Source: an uncultured Mucilaginibacter sp. (GTDB lineage Bacteria > Bacteroidota > Bacteroidia > Sphingobacteriales > Sphingobacteriaceae). Taken from it: a stretch of 15,253 bases of DNA. Position 1 is the stretch's first letter; each line of letters starts with the position of its first letter. Positions 7,251-12,531 of the stretch are shown piece after piece. Under the pieces are notes generated by a model, which was not told where the DNA came from, searched no databases, and was given only the letters and a program-made list of their open reading frames with translations. The stretch is taken from NCBI RefSeq assembly GCF_946481715.1, contig NZ_CAMLOV010000138.1, forward strand, positions 1 to 15,253, in the 5' to 3' direction. Position numbers and translations under genes: made by a program.

Positions 7251-8114
7251 TTACTTATTTAACGTTAAAAAATTTACAGGGTTTATTGGTTTGCCGTTTC
7301 TGCGCACTTCGTAATGCAGGTGCGTACCGGTAGAGTGGCCTGTGGAGCCAATTTCGCCTATCTTTTCGCCTACGCTTACCTGTTGTCCTACCTTCACCGT
7401 AATGCGCGAGAGGTGCCCGTACAGCGTTTGGAAACTGTTACCATGGTCTATCCGCACGCATTTGCCGTAGCCGCCATACCAGCCCGCAAAAACAACTTTG
7501 CCATTGGCGGTGCTTTTGGCTTCGTCGCCGCGACTACCCTTAAAATCAACACCCGGGTGAAACTCGGCGCTGGCGGAGTTGAACGGATCGCTTCGGTAGC
7601 CAAAAAATGAAGTGAACGAGCTCACCTTTGGGTAGCCCATCGGCGTAAAGGCAACGTTCCCCATTAGTTTGTTCAGGTAATCATTATACAGGCTGTACAC
7701 TTCCTTATCAGATAGTTTTTTGCCTTCCGCATTGTTATCGCCTCCTGTGCCTTTGGTGCTGAAGCCCTTAAGCCCGCGGCGGCGCAGGTAATCGTTTATA
7801 GTTTTTAGTTTGCTTTCTATTTGCTGGATATAGCCCTGGGCAGATTGCTCTTCGCCGGCCTTTTGCATGCTTGCAGGTATCTCGCCTTTAAGTTTTATTA
7901 TTTGCGATAGCAGTTGCAGGTTTTCCTGTTGATGCTTGGCGTTTTGGGCATGCAAATAAAAAATAACACCGGCCAGCGCTACAAAAACGCCTGCAACAGC
8001 AGCGGCATAATGCTTTATTCTTTTAAGGTGTTTGGTTTTTACCTGCAACGATTGGGTTTGCTGGTTGCGGTTTAATATGACAATAGTGCTTACATCAGAT
8101 GTGTTTGGACTCAT
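7251..8114 (-). CDS. membrane-anchored M23/LytM peptidase, paralogue 1
   Basis: 287 residues. A zinc endopeptidase likely to cut peptidoglycan cross-links in the periplasm. It has a short cytosolic tail, a membrane helix at about 37-54 (AAAVAGVFVALAGVIFYL) and a periplasmic coiled coil at about 58-112. The LytM domain lies at about 163-285 with the zinc ligands His186 and Asp190 (FHPGVDFKG) and His267 of HLH (265-267), plus the helper His234 (LYGHLSR). All expected residues are present, so it should be active. ATG 8114 is chosen because the frame's earlier start at 8165 falls on the -33 box of a good promoter (8136-8166). It is about 50 percent alike to the next gene, most strongly in the peptidase domain, so the pair arose by duplication. 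It probably works with the bactofilin downstream. Confidence 0.93.
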   Translation of the reverse strand: MSPNTSDVSTIVILNRNQQTQSLQVKTKHLKRIKHYAAAVAGVFVALAGVIFYLHAQNAKHQQENLQLLSQIIKLKGEIPASMQKAGEEQSAQGYIQQIESKLKTINDYLRRRGLKGFSTKGTGGDNNAEGKKLSDKEVYSLYNDYLNKLMGNVAFTPMGYPKVSSFTSFFGYRSDPFNSASAEFHPGVDFKGSRGDEAKSTANGKVVFAGWYGGYGKCVRIDHGNSFQTLYGHLSRITVKVGQQVSVGEKIGEIGSTGHSTGTHLHYEVRRNGKPINPVNFLTLNK

Positions 8115-8135
8115 CGATTTAATTAATTGGGACTG

Positions 8136-8166
8136 CAAAGTAAACAACCTAATCCAATTATTCAAA
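8136..8166 (-). promoter_or_regulatory. promoter for M23 paralogue 1 and bactofilin
   Basis: On the minus strand, TTTG (8163-8166), 19 bases, then TTACTTTG (8136-8143) is close to TTTG-N19-TAnnTTTG, with an exact -33 box. It places the transcript start about 17 bases before ATG 8114 and argues against the longer frame. No terminator was recognised before bactofilin, so both genes may share it. Confidence 0.6.
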
Positions 8167-8192
8167 TTAACATCGCGTTAACTTGTACATTT

Positions 8193-8246
8193 ACAATTAA
8201 TTAATTGTAGCGGCAGTTTGCACAGGGCGGTTTCCAGTTTGCCGCT
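8193..8246. repeat. palindrome and dyad between the two M23 genes
   Basis: ACAATTAATTAATTGT (8193-8208) is a perfect 16-base palindrome lying about 30 bases upstream of the M23 promoter. Directly after it, AGCGGCA (8209-8215) pairs with TGCCGCT (8240-8246). The palindrome could be an operator; the AT-rich composition makes a chance match plausible. Confidence 0.35.
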
Positions 8247-8261
8247 GGCCCGTCGCCAAAT

Positions 8262-8287
8262 AAAAAAGCGACAGGATCACCCATCGC
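8262..8287 (-). terminator. weak terminator after M23 paralogue 2
   Basis: In the minus sense, GCGA-GG and CC-TCGC pair around a short loop with a small bulge, followed by six T. It would end transcription of the upstream M23 gene before the next promoter. The stem is short, so the call is tentative. Confidence 0.35.
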
Positions 8288-8304
8288 CATTTATTATTAT
8301 ACCC

Positions 8305-8346
8305 GAGACCTTCTGTCTCAAATCTCAAATCTCACATCTCAAATCT
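8305..8346 (-). repeat. 7-base CAAATCT array after M23 paralogue 2
   Basis: Plus-strand units TCTGTCT, CAAATCT, CAAATCT, CACATCT, CAAATCT run in exact 7-base phase at 8312-8346, starting 4 bases from the stop codon of the M23 gene. In that gene's sense strand they read AGATTTG. The outer end forms a GAGAC/GTCTC hairpin (8305-8319). Confidence 0.75.
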
Positions 8347-8350
8347 AAAT

Positions 8351-9205
8351 TTACATATTCAAACTCAAATACTGCTTTGGGTTAACCGGGCGGCCGTTCT
8401 TACGTATCTCATAGTGCAAATGCGGGCCGGTAGAGCGGCCTGTTGAGCCTACTTTGCCAATAACATCGCCTACCGTAACACGTTGCCCTTCGCGCACGTT
8501 AATTTTTGATAGGTGGCCGTACCATGTCTCGAGGCCGTTGGGGTGTTTTATACGTACGCAATTGCCGTAGCCACCGGCCTTTGCAGCATAAATAACATTG
8601 CCGCTGGCGGTACATTTAACCGGCTCGCCTTTTTTGCCTTTAAAATCCAGCCCGGGGTGAAACTCGCCCCCGCCAAAATCAAAGGGGTTGCTGCGGTACC
8701 CAAAAAACGACGTGAACGAACTTAAGCGCGGGTAACCCATTGGCATATAAGCAATGTTATTTACCAGTTTATCCAGGTAGTTGTTAAACTCGCTGTACAT
8801 CTTGGTATCGCTTTTTGCTTTATTGCTGCTTATGTTAACTGTTTTAAAGCTGATGCTGCGCAAGCCGCGTTTGCTTAAATAATTGTTGATGTTTTTTAAT
8901 TTCGACTGGATGCTCTCAATATACCCAACAGCCTTGCTGCGGTTGCCTTCTTTCTCCGAGTTGGCCAGCATAGCTTCTTCGGTAGTTTTATCAACTTCGT
9001 TTTGTAAAGCCGCTATCTGCGAGTGCAGGCGGGTGTTTTCGTGGCTTTGCTCGGCTACCTTGCTGTTTAGCTTCATAATCGCAGCCATTAGTACCATTAC
9101 CATAATAAGGCCGGCAGCTATTGCCAGTTTAAGGCTGTTAAAATGCTTTGCTCTTACCTGTACAACCCGGGGTTGGGATTGGTTTTTTTGCGTAAATATG
9201 CCCAT
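8351..9205 (-). CDS. membrane-anchored M23/LytM peptidase, paralogue 2
   Basis: 284 residues. It has the same architecture as the next gene downstream: cytosolic tail to about residue 25, membrane helix at about 27-44 (LAIAAGLIMVMVLMAAIM), periplasmic coiled coil at about 47-112, and a LytM domain at about 160-282. Zinc ligands are His183 and Asp187 (FHPGLDFKG) and His264 of HLH (262-264), with His231 in WYGHLSK, so an active D,D- or D,L-endopeptidase is expected. There is no lipobox, so it is held by the helix rather than by lipid. ATG 9205 is the natural start; the tail MGIFTQKNQS leads into the basic RVVQVRAKHF shared with paralogue 1 (QVKTKHLKRIKHY). It is the first gene of the peptidase-bactofilin block and is divergent from the bacilliredoxin gene. 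Confidence 0.94.
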   Translation of the reverse strand: MGIFTQKNQSQPRVVQVRAKHFNSLKLAIAAGLIMVMVLMAAIMKLNSKVAEQSHENTRLHSQIAALQNEVDKTTEEAMLANSEKEGNRSKAVGYIESIQSKLKNINNYLSKRGLRSISFKTVNISSNKAKSDTKMYSEFNNYLDKLVNNIAYMPMGYPRLSSFTSFFGYRSNPFDFGGGEFHPGLDFKGKKGEPVKCTASGNVIYAAKAGGYGNCVRIKHPNGLETWYGHLSKINVREGQRVTVGDVIGKVGSTGRSTGPHLHYEIRKNGRPVNPKQYLSLNM

Positions 9206-9417
9206 TACCTAAACGTTTTGTTTTTAAGTTTTTTCTTTAGTTAATTAATCAGGGATCGGCGTTAACCGACGTTGCAATATAAAAACATTACCCGATATCC
9301 TGTTAATGTTTAATTATAACCCCAACGTCAATTAATGGCGATTATTCTTTCTACGTGTTTTTTTGTAAAATGATTTGGGTATTTTTGTATAAAATTTAGA
9401 ATTAAGCTAACATACAT
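9206..9417. promoter_or_regulatory. divergent promoter region, M23 peptidase / bacilliredoxin
   Basis: A 212-base AT-rich spacer between divergent genes. For the plus gene, TATTTTTG (9380-9387) is an exact TAnnTTTG -7 box, with only GTTT (9357-9360) in the -33 position, about 30 bases before ATG 9418. For the minus gene only a weak TTATATTG is visible. CGGCGTTAACCGACG at about 9257-9271 is a partial dyad around GTTAAC that could bind a regulator. Confidence 0.4.
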
Positions 9418-9828
9418 ATGTACCCAGAATATTTAGTTGCCCCAATGCGGGAAGAATTAACCCGGGTTGGGTTTGAAGAATTGAAAGATGCAGATGCGGT
9501 AAATAAAGCTATTAAAAGCGAAGGTACTGTATTTGTGATGGTTAACTCGGTTTGCGGTTGCGCTGCTGCCAATGCACGCCCTGCTGCCCGTATGGCATCG
9601 GCAAACGAAAAACACCCCGATCGTTTGGTTACCGTTTTTGCCGGTATGGAGCGCGAGGCCGTTGATGCCGCCCGTAACCTGATGTTGCCTTACCCTCCGT
9701 CATCGCCGTCAATGGCGCTGTTTAAAGATGGTAAATTGGTGCACATCATCGAGCGCCACCAGATAGAAGGCCGCCCTGCACAAATGATCGCCGACAACCT
9801 GATCGGTGCGTTTGAAGAATACTGCTAA
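9418..9828 (+). CDS. BrxA/BrxB family bacilliredoxin
   Basis: 136 residues, against about 144 in Bacillus (YphP/YqiW, DUF1094). These thioredoxin-fold proteins remove bacillithiol from mixed disulfides on proteins after oxidative stress. The family's CGC active site is intact as SVCGCAAANARPA, Cys46 and Cys48. The surrounding order is typical: MYPEYLVAPMREEL at the start, TVFVMVNSVCGC, VFAGMEREAVDAAR, PPSSPSMALFKDGKLV, then ERHQIEGRPA. An extra cysteine is the very last residue (Cys136). ATG 9418 matches the family N-terminus. The gene stands alone, divergent from the peptidase block and ending at a perfect bidirectional terminator. Whether the host makes bacillithiol or N-methyl-bacillithiol cannot be told from this window. 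Confidence 0.93.
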   Translation: MYPEYLVAPMREELTRVGFEELKDADAVNKAIKSEGTVFVMVNSVCGCAAANARPAARMASANEKHPDRLVTVFAGMEREAVDAARNLMLPYPPSSPSMALFKDGKLVHIIERHQIEGRPAQMIADNLIGAFEEYC

Positions 9829-9842
9829 TTGAGAGGCAAGAC

Positions 9843-9863
9843 TGTTAGAGTCAAGAATCAAGA
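9843..9863 (+). repeat. 7-base array after the bacilliredoxin stop codon
   Basis: TGTTAGA, GTCAAGA, ATCAAGA in exact 7-base phase, then ATAAAAAA leading into the terminator stem. AAGAATCAAGA (9853-9863) is a perfect inverted copy of TCTTGATTCTT (9928-9938) across the terminator. Confidence 0.7.
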
Positions 9864-9865
9864 TA

Positions 9866-9900
9866 AAAAAAGGTTCGGTGCAAAACACCGAACCTTTTTT
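9866..9900. terminator. bidirectional terminator of convergent genes
   Basis: AAAAAAGGTTCGGTG, loop CAAAA, CACCGAACCTTTTTT: a perfect 15-bp stem with a T run in either direction. It serves the bacilliredoxin gene from the left and the ABC permease gene from the right. Confidence 0.95.
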
Positions 9901-9922
9901 GTTTAAAACAGTATTCAAGTCT

Positions 9923-9950
9923 TGTCTCTTGATTCTTAGTTCTTGTCTCT
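9923..9950 (-). repeat. 7-base array after the permease stop codon
   Basis: Plus-strand units TGTCTCT, TGATTCT, TAGTTCT, TGTCTCT, exact 7-base phase, 12 bases from the stop codon of the minus-strand permease gene. In that gene's sense it reads AGAGACA/AGAATCA. The array points toward the shared terminator. Confidence 0.8.
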
Positions 9951-9962
9951 AAAACTTACCCT

Positions 9963-12368
9963 CTATTCACTTCTTAAACTCTTCACCGGGTTGCTCAACG
10001 CAGCTTTGATGCTTTGGTAACTTACCGTTAGCATGGTTATGCCTACTGCACCTATGGCTGTTGCCGCAAAGATCCACCAGGAAAGGTCGGCGCGGTACTT
10101 GTAGTTTTGCAGCCAGCCGCCCATAAAGTAATAGGCTACCGGTATGGCAAACATCAGCGAGATACAAACCAGCGCAATAAAATCCTTCGACATAAGCTGC
10201 CACAGGCTAAATACCGATGCACCCAATACTTTGCGTACGCCGATCTCCTTTGTGCGCTGCTCGGCCATAAACGATGCCATGCCAAACAAGCCCATACAGC
10301 TAATAAAAATGGCTAACAGCGTAAAAAAGCCTGCCAGTTTACCCACGCGCTCCTCGCTGGAGAATTTGCGGGCGTACTCCTCGTCGGTAAATTTATAATC
10401 GAAGGGGCTTGCCGGATCGTATTGTTTAAACGTCGCCTCTATTTTAGCCAATGCATTATGCGTACTCATTTTAGGGTTAAGGCGTATATCCACCAGGTCG
10501 CCGCCGCCCCCTGATAGTGAGAATAGCGTAGTTTTTACCGGTTCGTACGGCGAGGACATCACCATATCTCTTATCACGCCAATAACGTGGTATTTATAGT
10601 CGCCGCTTTTTACAATGGCGCCTACCGGATGTTTCAAATTCATAAATTTTACCGATGCCTCATTGAGGATAAGTGCAGCTGAATCAGCCTTAATATCTCT
10701 CGAAAAATCGCGGCCATCTATCAGCTGCCATTGGGCCACTTTGCCAAACTCGGGCGTTATGCGTATAAAGGCAAAATCGTCCTGCAGGTCCGGCGCTTTG
10801 CCTTCCCAATCGAAACCGCTGCTGTTTGAATATACATCTGTAAGCGGGCTGCCCGATTCTGCTATCTCCACAATTGCCCCACTTGCCAGCAGATCGTTGC
10901 GTACGGCCGTAAAGTTGTTGTGGATATCGGTGGTTTTCATGCTCATTTGCAGCACACCGGTGCGCTCGTATCCAACGGGCCGGTTTTTAGTGTACTGTAC
11001 CTGCCTGAAAACTACAATAGTGCCTATAATAAGCGTTGCCGATACAAAAAACTGCAACACTACCAATACCTTGCGCGGAACAGCTGCGTAACGCCCTGCT
11101 TTAAACGTACCCTTTAAAACCTTTACCGGTTGAAAGGACGACAGGTAGAACGCCGGGTAGCTACCTGCTATTACGCCTGTGAGTAAACTAAAGCCAAGCC
11201 CCATCATCCAAAACACGGGGTTGGCCCAAAGCACTTTCATATTTTTATCGGCAACCTGGTTAAACCAGGGCAACGTTAGCCAAACCAGCGCGATGCACAA
11301 TATAAAAGCAAAGCCCACCACCAATAACGATTCGCTGAAGAACTGGGCGATCAATTGGCTGCGTACCGAACCAACTGCCTTGCGGATACCTACTTCCTTG
11401 GCCCTTTTCTCGGACCGGGCGGTGCTTAAATTCATAAAGTTGATGCAGGCCAGCAGCAGTACAAATACGCCGATGATGCCAAACAGCCAAACAAACTGGA
11501 TGGCGCCGCCGGTGTTTTTACCGTCTTTAAATTCGCCGTAAAGGTGCCATTTGGCCATGGGGTGCAAAAACACCTGCGGATTAAACGAGGCGCCCACTTT
11601 ATCGCCCTGGGCGGCAATATTTTTCTTTTTAAGCCCGCTGATGCGTGCGTTAACTTTAGCAATATCCGCGCCCGGGTTAAGCTGGGCAAACAGCTGGAAA
11701 GAGTTATTCCCCCATTGTGTTGATGCCCGTTTTAACCATTCTTCGGTATCAAGGTAAAGCTGCCATGGCAGTATATAAGTAAGTTCGTTAAACTCGGTAT
11801 TGCGCGGCAGGTCCTCATAAACGCCCGTAACATTTACTATTTTTTTATTGTCTATTTTTATGATCTTGCCCATCGGGTCGGCATCGCCAAACATAGCCTT
11901 TGCTACTTTTTGCGATATAATAATGGCTGAGGGGTCCTTTAAACCTGTACGGGTACCTTTTAGCATTTTTAGCGTAAGCATGTCGGGCGCTTCGGGTTGC
12001 ATATAGCTACCGGTCATGCTCAGTTTTTTATCGCCAACGGTTAGTATGTGCTCAAAATTCCAGCTGGATAAAACCACGTATTTAAAATCGCGGTTGGGGC
12101 CGGTATAATCGGTGCGGAGGACGGTGCCCAGCGGAATAGGTATGGCTACCTGGCTGCCGGTTTTACCATTCAGCGTTTGGTGCTGCATTACCTTAACTAC
12201 CCTATCATAGTTTCCGTGGTATTTATCGTATGATAGTTCGTCCCATATCCAAAGCCCAATCAGCATGGCCACCGCCATACCAACGGAAAGCCCCGACACA
12301 TTGATAAAGGTATGCGTTTTGTTTTTGATGAGGTTGCGCCAGGCAACTTTGAGGTAATTTCTGATCAT
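9963..12368 (-). CDS. ABC transporter permease, two MacB/FtsX modules (copy 1)
   Basis: 801 residues. An inner-membrane permease of the MacB/FtsX (COG0577) type, which moves peptides, lipids or lipoproteins by mechanical coupling rather than through a channel. Two modules are fused. TM1 is at about 21-43, followed by a periplasmic MacB_PCD-like domain (45-285) and an FtsX unit with TMs near 287-310, 345-368 and 385-408. Then come TM5 near 432-452, a second periplasmic domain (455-680) and the second FtsX unit near 682-790. The coupling segments ARSEKRAKEVGIRKAVGS (about 312-330) and AEQRTKEIGVRKVLGAS (about 703-719) are the usual sites for contacting the ATPase. No ATPase gene lies in the window, so the partner must be encoded elsewhere. 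ATG 12368 directly abuts a 22-bp repeat array. A TAG stop is followed by a 7-base array and a shared terminator. Confidence 0.93.
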   Translation of the reverse strand: MIRNYLKVAWRNLIKNKTHTFINVSGLSVGMAVAMLIGLWIWDELSYDKYHGNYDRVVKVMQHQTLNGKTGSQVAIPIPLGTVLRTDYTGPNRDFKYVVLSSWNFEHILTVGDKKLSMTGSYMQPEAPDMLTLKMLKGTRTGLKDPSAIIISQKVAKAMFGDADPMGKIIKIDNKKIVNVTGVYEDLPRNTEFNELTYILPWQLYLDTEEWLKRASTQWGNNSFQLFAQLNPGADIAKVNARISGLKKKNIAAQGDKVGASFNPQVFLHPMAKWHLYGEFKDGKNTGGAIQFVWLFGIIGVFVLLLACINFMNLSTARSEKRAKEVGIRKAVGSVRSQLIAQFFSESLLVVGFAFILCIALVWLTLPWFNQVADKNMKVLWANPVFWMMGLGFSLLTGVIAGSYPAFYLSSFQPVKVLKGTFKAGRYAAVPRKVLVVLQFFVSATLIIGTIVVFRQVQYTKNRPVGYERTGVLQMSMKTTDIHNNFTAVRNDLLASGAIVEIAESGSPLTDVYSNSSGFDWEGKAPDLQDDFAFIRITPEFGKVAQWQLIDGRDFSRDIKADSAALILNEASVKFMNLKHPVGAIVKSGDYKYHVIGVIRDMVMSSPYEPVKTTLFSLSGGGGDLVDIRLNPKMSTHNALAKIEATFKQYDPASPFDYKFTDEEYARKFSSEERVGKLAGFFTLLAIFISCMGLFGMASFMAEQRTKEIGVRKVLGASVFSLWQLMSKDFIALVCISLMFAIPVAYYFMGGWLQNYKYRADLSWWIFAATAIGAVGITMLTVSYQSIKAALSNPVKSLRSE

Positions 12369-12447
12369 GATTACACCGATTACTATTTGTGATTACACCG
12401 ATTATATTTTGTGATTACACCGATTACTATTTGTGATTACACCGATG
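12369..12447 (-). repeat. 22-bp tandem array (GATTACACCGATTA type) at permease start codon
   Basis: Three full units at 12369-12390, 12391-12412 and 12413-12434, plus a partial one to 12447. Each starts GATTACACCGATTA on the plus strand and ends in TTTGT. Units 1 and 3 are identical and unit 2 differs in a few central bases. The first unit begins at the base directly before the ATG of the minus-strand permease, so the repeat forms its whole leader. There are no variable spacers, which excludes CRISPR. Confidence 0.9.
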
Positions 12448-12475
12448 TGATTTTCTTGATTGATTCCTCTTTTCT

Positions 12476-12531
12476 TGACTCTTGTCTCTTGATTCTTGAC
12501 TCTCAACTCTTGTCTCTTGATTCTCGACCCT
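12476..12531 (-). repeat. 7-base tandem array between the two permease genes
   Basis: Eight heptads in phase: TGACTCT, TGTCTCT, TGATTCT, TGACTCT, CAACTCT, TGTCTCT, TGATTCT, CGACCCT. The last one overlaps the stop codon of permease copy 2. In that gene's sense strand the array is CAAGA-rich. No terminator follows, so transcription may continue into copy 1. Confidence 0.85.

Noticed and set aside
8115..8165. Upstream ATG extension of M23 paralogue 1
   Set aside because: The -33 promoter box overlaps that ATG, and the extra residues have no counterpart in paralogue 2.
12369..12447. CRISPR-like array
   Set aside because: Units are contiguous 22-bp tandem copies with no unique spacers, and there are no cas genes.
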